Positions 9,146 through 16,897 of a stretch of DNA of 27,452 nt are shown here, piece by piece. The notes under the pieces were generated by a model. It searched no databases and was not told where the DNA came from. It worked only from the letters and a program-made list of their open reading frames with translations. The translations under genes were made by a program, and so were the position numbers. Position 1 is the stretch's first letter. Each line of letters starts with the position of its first letter. Origin of the DNA: CAZJJY01 sp964546445 (GTDB lineage Bacteria > Patescibacteriota > Microgenomatia > PFEM01 > JAPLYW01); NCBI GenBank assembly GCA_964546445.1, contig CAZJJY010000004.1:1-27452 (forward strand). The letters are read 5' to 3'.

Positions 9146-10152
9146 AGATTAAAGAAGTTTCTTTAAAAGAAAAAGATAAATTTAATTCACTAGTTACTCA
9201 CCCTCTTCAATCTTGGGAATGGGGAGAGTTTAGAAAAAAAACAGGTATCGAAATCATTCGTCTCGGAGTTTACGAAAATAATAATTTGAAAGAAGCTTAT
9301 CAAATCTTCGTTCATCCTCTCCCTAAATTACCTTTTAACATCTTATATTTCCCTAAGGGACCTAAACCTAATAAAACCATGCTCAAAACTTTAGAAAAAA
9401 TTGGGCAAGAAAAAAATGCCATTATGGTAAAAATGGAACCAAATTTTAGAAATGATGAAAAAGTAAAAGATTTTTTATTAACCAATAAATGCAAAGAAGG
9501 GAAACCACTCTTTACCAAATTTACTTTTCAACTTGACCTAAAACAAACTCCAGAAGAAATTCTTAAAAAAATGAAGTCGAAAACTAGGTATAATATTCGT
9601 GTCGCTGAAAGACATAATGTCGAAGTTATAGAAGACAATTCCTCCGAAGCTTTTGAAGATTATTTAAAGCTCACTCAAGAAACAACAAAAAGACAAGGAT
9701 TTTACGCTCATAGCGTTAGTTATCATAGAAAAATGTGGGCCAGTATGCGCGAAAATGAAATTGCTCATCTTTTCTTGGCCAAATACAAAAAGGAAATTCT
9801 GGGAACATATATTTTCTTTATTTTTAATAACGTCTTGTACTATCCTTACGGTGCTTCAAGTAGAAAACACCGCCAGGCCATGCCTCTTTATGGACTTTTT
9901 TGGGAAGCGATTAAATTTGGTCAAAAAATGGATTGTCATTCTTTTGATATGTGGGGTAGTTCAGGACCTAATGTTAGTCCCAAAAATCCTTATTTTGGCT
10001 TTCATCGTTTCAAGGAAGGTTTTGGTGGAGAACTGATAGAGTTCTTAGGAACCTATGATCTCGTTATTAATTCTAAGTTATATTTTCTTTTTAATATCTT
10101 AAATAATTTAAGATGGAGATTATTACATCTCAAAAGAAAAGTTAATCTTTAA
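9142..10152 (+). CDS. FemAB-family aminoacyltransferase (peptidoglycan cross-bridge type)
   Basis: A 336-residue member of the FemABX/GNAT-fold group, which transfers amino acids from aminoacyl-tRNA to peptidoglycan precursors (lipid II) at the cytoplasmic side of the membrane. Visible signs are the N-terminal HPLQSWEWGEF motif, typical of FemAB-like acyltransferases, the central KSKTRYNIRVAERHNV segment, and the C-terminal GNAT half with DMWGSSGP and a GFHRFKEGFGGELIE ending characteristic of the family. No membrane helix is clear. The ATG overlaps the upstream helicase stop by 4 nt, so it is probably co-transcribed and coupled. Its stop overlaps the stop of the convergent helicase-nuclease gene by 4 nt (10149-10152). 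The amino acid transferred cannot be predicted. Confidence 0.82.
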   Translation: MKIKEVSLKEKDKFNSLVTHPLQSWEWGEFRKKTGIEIIRLGVYENNNLKEAYQIFVHPLPKLPFNILYFPKGPKPNKTMLKTLEKIGQEKNAIMVKMEPNFRNDEKVKDFLLTNKCKEGKPLFTKFTFQLDLKQTPEEILKKMKSKTRYNIRVAERHNVEVIEDNSSEAFEDYLKLTQETTKRQGFYAHSVSYHRKMWASMRENEIAHLFLAKYKKEILGTYIFFIFNNVLYYPYGASSRKHRQAMPLYGLFWEAIKFGQKMDCHSFDMWGSSGPNVSPKNPYFGFHRFKEGFGGELIEFLGTYDLVINSKLYFLFNILNNLRWRLLHLKRKVNL

Positions 10153-13028
10153 TTCCAGGCTTCACAAATTAACTTATAATCACAAAAATCACACAAACGA
10201 CTTGGCTTTGCCTCAAAATCGCTTTTTGATATTTCTTTAGACTTTTTAATTATTTCTTCTCTTACTTCTTTTAATTGTTCAGATGTTCTACTGGTCGACA
10301 TTTTTTTACCTGAATCTAAAAAATAGAAGGTTAAAATAACATCCTTAGGATTCTTGTCATAAATCCCTTTATCTTGAGCCGCTAGTGCATAAACGGTCAT
10401 TTGTAACGACTTATCTATTTCCTTTTGGTCTTGCATCCGTCCTGTTTTATAATCAATAATTTCTATTTTATCTTTACCAACTTTATCAACACGATCAATT
10501 TTCCCACCAACTCTCAAACTAGGACTTACTTTAATAACAAAAGGTTGTTCTAAAAATTGAATATTAGTCTTTTTATCAAAGTCTTTATAAAAATTAATCA
10601 TCATTCTCTGGGCTGATTTTTTGCTTGTTTTTTCATGAGCCTTATCAGAATAACCCAAAGAAGCCCAATTCTTATCTAATAAAGATAAAAGATCTTTTTC
10701 TTTTAATTTCTTTTTATCTTTAATTCCTTGTAAAAAATCTTTTAAAGTTAGATGAACTGAATTCCCCAGACTTTGAGCGGCTGAAGCAGGAACCGGTATT
10801 CTTTGTAAATAACGATAGCGATACTGTAATGGACAATTATTGAAAGTTTCTAATTGAGAATAAGAAAGATAACCGACTTGAATTATCTGTCTCTCTAAAA
10901 CTTCTTCTTGTTCTTCTTCCTTTCTGTAATCAAAGATTGAAAGCTGATTAGTATCTTCTAATATTTCTTTTTTAATTATCTTTTCATCCAAAGTTTCAAT
11001 AACAAAAGGAGAAATCTTTTTTTCTCTTTTACCTTCACCATAATAATTAGCTAAAGAGAAAATTAATTTATCTCTCGCTCTTGTCATCCCGACATAAAAA
11101 AGACGACGTTCTTCTTGCTCATGATAATTACCAGAAGGAAGTATTTCTTTAATTAGTTGATCAGGAATAGGAATCTGCTCTCTTCTTTCCTGGGTTGGAA
11201 AACGAGCTTGAACTAAATTAATTAAAAAGACAACGGGAAATTCCAAACCTTTAGAAGAGTGAACAGTCAAAATATTAACTTTGTTTTCTTCTGTCCAATC
11301 AAAATTGTTAGCCGAAGGAGATTCTCCCAAATTCATTGAAAGATTGATCCAATCAACAACTGCTAGAACAGTTGCATCTTCATGATCGACTTCATAACTG
11401 CGTAGCCTATCAAAGAACTTGGCAATATTTTGAGCCATCTTCTCTTCTCTAACACTTTTATATTCAGCTAGTTTTTTTAATAAACCCGTATCTTGTAAAA
11501 AGTAATAAAGAATCTGTCCGGCTGTCTCTTTATTTAAAAGACCAAGATGACGATGGACCATCTTTACAAAACTATTAATTTGTTCTTTTGTTTTTTGGCC
11601 AACAAAAAGCTTATCAACTTCTTCACAAGATTCAAACAAAGAGAAATTCTGTCGTCTGGCAAAATTATTTAGGGCGGCTAAATCACGGGGAAAAACATTA
11701 AATGAGTCCATCGATAAAACTCTAAACAAAGCTACGTTATCTTCAAAATTATATAAAATTTTAAGATAGGCAATAAGATCTTTCACTTCTGCTTGACGAA
11801 AAAGTTGTCCCGGTCCTAAAAATTGACAAGGAATGCCATGACGAGCAAAAGCACGGATAAAAGGCTCAGCATGATTATTAGCCCTAACTAAAATAGCAAA
11901 ATCAGAATATTCATATTCTTTAGAAAGGTCTTTAACCTTCAAAGCAACACTATCTGCTTCGTTTTCTACCCGATCAGCATAAATAAGATCAATGGGAGAT
12001 TGTTTAACATTTCGAACAGCCAAAAGATGTTTATCAATCTTTTCTTTAACTTCCAATCTATCTGGATTGTTGTTTTGGATAAGTTTATAAGCATGATCTA
12101 AGATTAATTGTGAAGATCGATAATTTTCTTTAAGAACAACTATCTTTGTCTTAGGATGGTTTTTCCTAAACTGAATAACGTTTGAAATAGCTGCCCCTCT
12201 GAACCTGTAGATACTTTGATCATCATCACAAGAAACAGTAATATTTTGTTTTTTACCAGCAAGTAAGATGGCCAATTGATTTTGAGCATAGTTGGTATCT
12301 TGAAACTCATCAACTAAAATATAACTAAACTGTTTTTGATAAGTATGTAAGACATTCTTTCTTTTTCTAAAAAGTTCTAAAGTTTTAGAAATTAAATCAG
12401 CAAAATCAAAAAAACCTTCTTTGGTTTTTAAATCTTCATAGGTTTTGTAAGCTAAAGCCAATTCTTGAAACTTACCTATTTCTTGTTCTTCTTCTTTAGT
12501 TTTGCCTTTCTTCTTCTGTTGCTTTTTAACCCAATTTAAATATTCATCACAAGATATGTCTTCATCTTTTAATCTAGAAAAATGTTGCAGCATTCCTGAA
12601 ATAAATTTAGTGGGATTACCTAAAGGCCTAAAATATTTTAATTTAAATTTAAAAATGTTTTTGATTAAAAATTGGATTGTCTCTGCTCCGGTCATTAATT
12701 TATAATCAGGATTTATCCCAATGTGAATTCCTTCTTGACGTAAAACTCGATCACAAAAAGAGTGGAAAGTGGAAACCCACATATCAGAATAACCGTAAGG
12801 CAAAGCTATATCGATTCTTTCTTCCATTTCCCGAGCGGCTTTATCGGTAAAAGTCAAAGCTAGAATTTCTGTTGTTTTGGCTTTTTCAGAAGAGATTAAA
12901 TATTTTATTCTTTCGGTAATAACTGTTGTTTTACCGGTTCCTGCCCCAGCAATAATCAAAAGAGGGCCATCGCCATAACAAATAGCTGTTTTTTGAGCTT
13001 TGTTTAGTTTCTTTTTATCTTCAGACAT
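10149..13028 (-). CDS. UvrD-family helicase fused to C-terminal PD-(D/E)XK (RecB/Cas4-like) Fe-S nuclease
   Basis: A 959-residue helicase-nuclease. The N-terminal two thirds is an SF1A helicase: Walker A GAGTGKT (28-34), TFTDKAAREM, DEFQD (240-244), CDDDQSIYRFRGA (267-279), ENYRS (301-305), TVHSSKGLEF (588-597), YVGMTRARD (645-653). From about residue 718 the C-terminal third is a RecB/AddB-type nuclease: a first cysteine Cys732 in NNCPLQYRY, His759, the catalytic GKIDRVD (Asp845) and IIDYKTG (Asp859, Lys861), and a closing CxxCx5C (Cys946, 949, 955). The four cysteines fit the 4Fe-4S clamp known from AddB and Cas4. A role in double-strand break end processing in place of RecBCD/AddAB is the natural inference. 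The start lies one nucleotide after the end of rmuC, in the same operon. Confidence 0.9.
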   Translation of the reverse strand: MSEDKKKLNKAQKTAICYGDGPLLIIAGAGTGKTTVITERIKYLISSEKAKTTEILALTFTDKAAREMEERIDIALPYGYSDMWVSTFHSFCDRVLRQEGIHIGINPDYKLMTGAETIQFLIKNIFKFKLKYFRPLGNPTKFISGMLQHFSRLKDEDISCDEYLNWVKKQQKKKGKTKEEEQEIGKFQELALAYKTYEDLKTKEGFFDFADLISKTLELFRKRKNVLHTYQKQFSYILVDEFQDTNYAQNQLAILLAGKKQNITVSCDDDQSIYRFRGAAISNVIQFRKNHPKTKIVVLKENYRSSQLILDHAYKLIQNNNPDRLEVKEKIDKHLLAVRNVKQSPIDLIYADRVENEADSVALKVKDLSKEYEYSDFAILVRANNHAEPFIRAFARHGIPCQFLGPGQLFRQAEVKDLIAYLKILYNFEDNVALFRVLSMDSFNVFPRDLAALNNFARRQNFSLFESCEEVDKLFVGQKTKEQINSFVKMVHRHLGLLNKETAGQILYYFLQDTGLLKKLAEYKSVREEKMAQNIAKFFDRLRSYEVDHEDATVLAVVDWINLSMNLGESPSANNFDWTEENKVNILTVHSSKGLEFPVVFLINLVQARFPTQERREQIPIPDQLIKEILPSGNYHEQEERRLFYVGMTRARDKLIFSLANYYGEGKREKKISPFVIETLDEKIIKKEILEDTNQLSIFDYRKEEEQEEVLERQIIQVGYLSYSQLETFNNCPLQYRYRYLQRIPVPASAAQSLGNSVHLTLKDFLQGIKDKKKLKEKDLLSLLDKNWASLGYSDKAHEKTSKKSAQRMMINFYKDFDKKTNIQFLEQPFVIKVSPSLRVGGKIDRVDKVGKDKIEIIDYKTGRMQDQKEIDKSLQMTVYALAAQDKGIYDKNPKDVILTFYFLDSGKKMSTSRTSEQLKEVREEIIKKSKEISKSDFEAKPSRLCDFCDYKLICEAWN

Positions 13029-13029
13029 T

Positions 13030-13998
13030 CTATTTTATTTTTTTGGCTTCTTCTTCTACACCCTCACCCAAAGATTGAGTTGAAGAAAGTTTCTGTCCAA
13101 GTTGAGTAAAACCAGAGATTACGTTATTCATTTGATTATAGGCATTCTGTAAATGACGTGACAAAACCGAAAGATTATCTTCTACTTTACTATAATCTTT
13201 ATGAACCGCTCTGATAGATGATAAAATCACCTGGGCCTTTTTTTCAATTTTTTGTCCTTCGAAACTCATTAAAATCGCCCTTAGATAAGCATAAAAAGTC
13301 GTTGGAGAAACAGGCAAAACTCTTTTCTTAGTACCGTATTCAAAAAGATCAACATTGTTCACAACTTCGTAGTAAACACTCTCTGAAGGAAGATACATTA
13401 AAGCATAATCAATTGTTCCTTCTTCAGTCAAAATATATTTAGAAGAAATATCATTGATATGTTTTTTAACATCTTTAACAAAAGTCTTTTCAGCATCTTT
13501 CTTTTCTTTTTCATTTTTAGCTGAAGTCATTTTTCTAAAATTATCCATTGGAAATTTAGAGTCGACTGGAATTATCCCAGCTGAAGTTTTAATAGCTGCA
13601 TCAACCATCACCCCAGATTTAAAACTATGTTGTAAAAAAAATGATTTTTTAGGCAACATTTGGGTCAGTAAATCTTTTAGAACTTGTTCACCAATATTAC
13701 CTCTTAGCTTAGGAGAACTTAAAAACTCTTGAATATCTTTCATTCCCCGACCAATTTCTGACATTTCACCAATATTTCTTTGTACCTGACTAATAACCCG
13801 AGCGGTATTATCTAATCTTTCATTAATTGCCCGTGACATAATATGGCTTGATTCTTGTTGACTTTTCAACCAATCTTTTAAAGTCTCATCAGGCTTAGCT
13901 AATTCTTTCACCTCTGAAATCTTTTTTAATATGAAAAAAACAGCTACCCCTAAAACCAAAACCAATAAAGCAAATAGAAGATAAAAATCGCGAACCAT
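13030..13998 (-). CDS. rmuC: RmuC-family DNA recombination protein
   Basis: RmuC proteins are nuclease-like factors that limit inversions and rearrangements at repeats; the domain is related to restriction-endonuclease folds. This 322-residue copy begins with a membrane-anchor-like hydrophobic segment (residues 4-24) and a helical, coiled-coil-prone region to about residue 90. The RmuC domain then starts with LRGNIGEQVLKDLL, followed by GVMVDAAIK and IPVDSKFPMDNF, the conserved putative active-site strands, and LMYLPSESVYYEV. It is shorter than the E. coli protein (about 475 residues), mainly in the coiled coil. The start follows a consensus extended -10 (TGCTATAAT) by 10 nt. It is the first gene of a two-gene operon with the helicase-nuclease, which suggests a joint role in recombination. 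Confidence 0.9.
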   Translation of the reverse strand: MVRDFYLLFALLVLVLGVAVFFILKKISEVKELAKPDETLKDWLKSQQESSHIMSRAINERLDNTARVISQVQRNIGEMSEIGRGMKDIQEFLSSPKLRGNIGEQVLKDLLTQMLPKKSFFLQHSFKSGVMVDAAIKTSAGIIPVDSKFPMDNFRKMTSAKNEKEKKDAEKTFVKDVKKHINDISSKYILTEEGTIDYALMYLPSESVYYEVVNNVDLFEYGTKKRVLPVSPTTFYAYLRAILMSFEGQKIEKKAQVILSSIRAVHKDYSKVEDNLSVLSRHLQNAYNQMNNVISGFTQLGQKLSSTQSLGEGVEEEAKKIK

Positions 13999-14005
13999 AA
14001 TGCAT

Positions 14006-14033
14006 TTGATTATAGCATCAGTTGGTGTACAAT
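14006..14033 (+). promoter_or_regulatory. Promoter (TTGATT-16-TACAAT) for small membrane protein; leaderless start
   Basis: TTGATT (14006-14011), a 16-nt spacer and TACAAT (14028-14033), ending 6 nt before the GTG at 14040. Transcription should begin at or next to the start codon. The -35 lies on top of the rmuC -10 on the other strand, so the two promoters probably interfere. Confidence 0.55.
14009..14017 (-). promoter_or_regulatory. Extended -10 promoter for rmuC operon
   Basis: On the minus strand the sequence reads TGCTATAAT, a perfect extended -10 without a good -35. It ends 10 nt before the rmuC ATG at 13998, so the mRNA leader would be only about 3-4 nt. It overlaps the -35 of the divergent gene at 14040. 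Confidence 0.65.
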
Positions 14034-14039
14034 TGAACC

Positions 14040-14381
14040 GTGAGTAAGAAGCTAAAAAACAAAATTAAAAGAAGGAAAAACTTCCTACCTCCTTTGCTTT
14101 TTGCTGTAATATTTTGGGGAATTTGGGGATGGTTTATCTACACCTATCCTCCAGAAACAAATCTTCTAATCTTTATTTTTTACATCTTGCTTTTCTTGGC
14201 CGCCTTTTTTACTCTCGCCCTAGCTTTCGCTAATAGTAAGATGGGAATTGTTACTGCTGTTTGGTTTATTTTCCTACTAATTTTTCATTATTTCAAAATC
14301 GGTAATGCATTAAATATTGGTCTTCTAACAATTATCTTTTTCCTACTTTTAGTTCACTTCAGTCGAAAAACAAACGATTGA
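14040..14381 (+). CDS. Small membrane protein of unknown function
   Basis: A 113-residue hydrophobic protein that I do not recognise. It has a strongly basic N-terminus (first 14 residues mostly Lys/Arg/Asn), then three or four membrane segments at about residues 16-34, 42-63, 68-84 and 91-107, with short loops. The basic N-terminus should stay in the cytoplasm by the positive-inside rule. The GTG start is supported by a promoter whose -10 ends 6 nt upstream and by the lack of any nearer ATG. The stop codon TGA (14379-14381) lies inside the -35 of the next gene. Its divergent neighbour is rmuC, from which it is separated by 41 bp. Confidence 0.65.
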   Translation: MSKKLKNKIKRRKNFLPPLLFAVIFWGIWGWFIYTYPPETNLLIFIFYILLFLAAFFTLALAFANSKMGIVTAVWFIFLLIFHYFKIGNALNIGLLTIIFFLLLVHFSRKTND

Positions 14382-14406
14382 CAAAAATAAACCCCGATGA
14401 TTTAAT
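14378..14406 (+). promoter_or_regulatory. Near-consensus promoter upstream of yerC-like gene
   Basis: TTGACA (14378-14383), 17-nt spacer, TTTAAT (14401-14406). The -35 contains the stop codon of the upstream gene. The predicted leader to the ATG at 14471 is about 58 nt, so this gene differs from the leaderless ones around it. Confidence 0.6.
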
Positions 14407-14467
14407 TAAATAGACAGAGCAAGAACTTTCTTTATTATTTTCCTACTGCCCAATTTAATCAATTAAA
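14400..14467. promoter_or_regulatory. Pair of AT-rich palindromes, candidate operators for the YerC/TrpR-like regulator
   Basis: ATTTAATTAAAT at 14400-14411 is a perfect 12-bp palindrome covering the -10. TTTAATCAATTAAA at 14454-14467 is a second palindrome with the same TTTAAT/ATTAAA half-sites and a 2-nt centre. Both lie between the promoter and the start of a predicted DNA-binding protein, so autoregulation is possible. In so AT-rich a genome they may also be chance. Confidence 0.3.
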
Positions 14468-14470
14468 GAA

Positions 14471-14830
14471 ATGCAAATTTCTAAAAAGAAATTAACGCCA
14501 AAAGTTAAAAAACAAGTTTTTGACCTTCTTTATAAGGTTATTGCTGATATTAAAAACCCTCAAGAAGTCAAAGAATTTTTAGAAAGTTTTTTAGGCAATA
14601 ATGAAAGAGAAGCCATCTCCAGAAGACTGGCCATTGCTTATCTTCTAAAAAAGAAAAAGACATACGCCCATATTAAAGATTACTTATCCGTTTCAAGTAC
14701 TACCGTTGCTTCTATCGCTAGAGAGATGAAAAAAGAAAAAGGTTTTGAAGTTGCTTTTAAAAAAATACAAGCCGACGAGTGGGCCGATAAATGGGCTAAG
14801 AAAATAACACAAGTTTTTAATAAAAAATAA
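14471..14830 (+). CDS. YerC/YecD family TrpR-related transcriptional regulator
   Basis: A 119-residue protein with the TrpR-like helical fold. It matches the YerC/YecD family, a Trp-repressor relative without known co-repressor in most species. Visible features are the N-terminal helices up to FLESFLGNNEREAISRRLAI, followed by the helix-turn-helix THAYI-like region (KKKKTYAHIKDYLSVSSTT, recognition helix VASIAREMKK) at about residues 56-86. The C-terminal tail after residue 90 (FEVAFKKIQ...WADKWAKK) is an added amphipathic helix. The ATG has no Shine-Dalgarno site. A TTGACA/TTTAAT promoter and two palindromes lie upstream and suggest self-control. It converges with the HD hydrolase gene, leaving 7 bp between the stops. 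Confidence 0.85.
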   Translation: MQISKKKLTPKVKKQVFDLLYKVIADIKNPQEVKEFLESFLGNNEREAISRRLAIAYLLKKKKTYAHIKDYLSVSSTTVASIAREMKKEKGFEVAFKKIQADEWADKWAKKITQVFNKK

Positions 14831-14837
14831 AAATCAC

Positions 14838-15407
14838 TTATTTAGAAAAATTAATTTCCTTCCTTCTTTTCTCTAATTCTTTATCAAAAATTATTTTCGC
14901 TGTTTTTGTATAAAATTTATTTGCTTTTCTGAAGTTATAAAGTTCTTTAGAAGTTACTTTATATTGTTTTACATCTTCATAAAAAGCTTCCTTAAAAACA
15001 TCAGATAAACTATCGGCATCAATAAGTAGTCTTTTACTTAAGTCGCGAGGATTTTTGAATTTATGAGCAACCATAATATCAATTATTTTTCTTGTTTTTA
15101 ATTGATCATAATTAAAACCATCCAAAATAGATTTAGCAATTGGAGAGCAATATTTTAGATGCAACTCCAAGGCTTTTTTAGCTTTGGACTTATTTTTCAC
15201 TCTTTGTAAGTCTAACGGCACCTTTGCCCAACCTATATCATGCAAAATCGCTGCTGGCATTAAAATATCTTCATCACCTTTTTCCTTTTTTAACAACATC
15301 TCCATGCTTTTGATTACCCATTTTGTATGTTTAACAAAATCTTTGTTTTTCCCCTTTTTTAAAAAAGGAATTGCTTTTTGAAATATTTCGACATAAATCT
15401 TCTTCAT
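14838..15407 (-). CDS. HD-domain hydrolase (start corrected)
   Basis: HD-superfamily metal-dependent phosphohydrolase of 189 residues. Visible metal ligands are the first His in VKHTKW (about residue 28), the HD pair in AILHDIGW (about 51-52), a later His in VAHKF and an Asp in IDADSLSDV, the order expected of a small single-domain HD protein. The substrate is unknown; nucleotides or nucleotide second messengers are common in the family. The frame stays open upstream to an ATG at 15485, but I choose 15407 because an extended -10 (TGTTAAAAT) ends 8 nt before it and would lie inside the coding region otherwise. Protein similarity to the family also starts about there. It is divergent from metG. 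Confidence 0.75.
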   Translation of the reverse strand: MKKIYVEIFQKAIPFLKKGKNKDFVKHTKWVIKSMEMLLKKEKGDEDILMPAAILHDIGWAKVPLDLQRVKNKSKAKKALELHLKYCSPIAKSILDGFNYDQLKTRKIIDIMVAHKFKNPRDLSKRLLIDADSLSDVFKEAFYEDVKQYKVTSKELYNFRKANKFYTKTAKIIFDKELEKRRKEINFSK

Positions 15408-15415
15408 ATTTCCCA

Positions 15416-15424
15416 ATTTTAACA
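15416..15424 (-). promoter_or_regulatory. Extended -10 promoter for HD hydrolase
   Basis: Minus strand TGTTAAAAT, ending 8 nt upstream of the ATG at 15407. It argues that translation starts there and not at 15425 or 15485, because those starts would be upstream of or within the promoter. Confidence 0.5.
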
Positions 15425-15443
15425 TAAATAAAGCTATTTCTCC

Positions 15444-15472
15444 TTCAAAAAAGAACCTTTTTAAGTTAAAAT
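15444..15472 (+). promoter_or_regulatory. Promoter (TTCAAA-17-TAAAAT) for metG; leaderless start
   Basis: TTCAAA at 15444-15449, 17-nt spacer, TAAAAT at 15467-15472, ending exactly 6 nt before the metG ATG (15479). The mRNA is predicted to start at the AUG. Confidence 0.55.
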
Positions 15473-15478
15473 ATTGCC

Positions 15479-16897
15479 ATGGCAAACAAATTTTATCTAA
15501 CCACAGCTATTCCTTATGTAAATGCTGGGCCACATGTCGGCTATGCACTAGAGATTGTGCAGGCTGATGTTATCGCTCGGTTCCAACGCCTATTGAATAA
15601 AGATGTCTTTTTTCTAACCGGAAGCGATGAAAATAGCTTGAAAAATGTTCAAACTGCAGAAGAACAGAATATATCGACAAAAGAATTAGTTGACAAAAAT
15701 GCTAAAAAGTTCGAAGATCTTAAAGAAACTCTGAATCTTACTTTTGATGATTTTATAAAAACAACAGAAAAACGTCATATTGAGGGGGCACAAAAGCTTT
15801 GGTTATCTTGTAAGAAAGAAGACATTTATAAAAAGAAATATAAGGGGCTTTATTGCGTTGGCTGTGAATCTTTTTATACCAAAAAAGACTTAGTTGATGG
15901 TAAATGCCCAGAACATAATACCAAGCCTGAAATTGTTGAAGAAGAAAATTACTTTTTCAAGTTATCTAAATATCAAGACTTCTTAAAAGATTTAATTAGT
16001 AAAGATAAAATAAAAATTACTCCAAAAACTCGCAAAAATGAAGTTTTGGCTTTTATTGAACGCGGATTAGAAGATTTTAGTATATCTCGTTCTAAAAAAA
16101 GAGCTCATAATTGGGGTATCCCTGTCCCCAACGATCCTGAACAAATTATCTATGTTTGGTTTGATGCTTTGGCTAATTATATTACCGCCTTAGATTGGCA
16201 AAATAATGGACCACTATTCAAAAAACATTGGCCAACTGATATTCACTTTATCGGTAAAGGAATCAGCCGCTTTCATGCTATCTATTGGCCAGCCATGCTT
16301 GAGAGCGCTGGTCTCTCTCTACCAAAAGAAATCTTTATTCATGGTTATATCACCATTAATGGAAAAAAGATAAGCAAATCTTTAGGTAATGTTGTTGACC
16401 CAAAAAAGTTAACAGAAGAATATGGAGTTGATACTGTTAGATATTATCTTTTAAGAGAAATCCCTGCTTATTCTGATGGTGATTTTTCTATTCAGAGATT
16501 TAAAGAAGTTTATAATGCTGATTTAGCCAATGGTCTAGGTAACCTAATTGCCAGAGTAGCCAAACTTTGTGAAAGATCATCTTTTGAATTTAAAGATTCT
16601 AAAACTGAATTATCAGAAGAATACAAGAAAGATCTCAATAGTTTTAAATTTGATAGTGTCATTAAAAGTATCTGGGAAGAAATTCGTAGCTTAGATTGTT
16701 ACCTAGATAAAAAAGCTCCTTGGAAGATTAAAGAAGAAAAAGAATTAAAAACTGTTCTTCAAGAAGCTATTGATAATATTAGGCAAATCGCTTACGAACT
16801 CCAACCATTCTTACCTGAAACATCCTCAAAGATAAAGGAACAATTTAAAGAGCCTAAGATAAAATCAGAAAAGTCACTTTTCCCACGTCTAAAATGA
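15479..16897 (+). CDS. metG: Methionyl-tRNA synthetase (short form)
   Basis: Class I aminoacyl-tRNA synthetase that charges tRNA-Met. The 472-residue protein has the MetRS core: N-terminal TTAIPYVNAGPHVGYALE with the signature HIGH motif as HVGY (His19-Tyr22); a zinc knuckle YCVGCESFY and CPEH at about residues 123-147; the connective domain; IYVWFDALANYITAL; and the KMSKS loop as KKISKSLGN around residue 296-303, followed by the anticodon-binding helical domain. It ends at about 470, without the C-terminal EMAP/Trbp111 tRNA-binding domain found in longer MetRS. The Tyr in place of the second His of HIGH is unusual. The ATG has a -10 six bases upstream and no leader. The stop overlaps the next start by 4 nt (ATGA), making it the first gene of a metG-FkbM-tatD-GT2 operon. 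Confidence 0.95.
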   Translation: MANKFYLTTAIPYVNAGPHVGYALEIVQADVIARFQRLLNKDVFFLTGSDENSLKNVQTAEEQNISTKELVDKNAKKFEDLKETLNLTFDDFIKTTEKRHIEGAQKLWLSCKKEDIYKKKYKGLYCVGCESFYTKKDLVDGKCPEHNTKPEIVEEENYFFKLSKYQDFLKDLISKDKIKITPKTRKNEVLAFIERGLEDFSISRSKKRAHNWGIPVPNDPEQIIYVWFDALANYITALDWQNNGPLFKKHWPTDIHFIGKGISRFHAIYWPAMLESAGLSLPKEIFIHGYITINGKKISKSLGNVVDPKKLTEEYGVDTVRYYLLREIPAYSDGDFSIQRFKEVYNADLANGLGNLIARVAKLCERSSFEFKDSKTELSEEYKKDLNSFKFDSVIKSIWEEIRSLDCYLDKKAPWKIKEEKELKTVLQEAIDNIRQIAYELQPFLPETSSKIKEQFKEPKIKSEKSLFPRLK

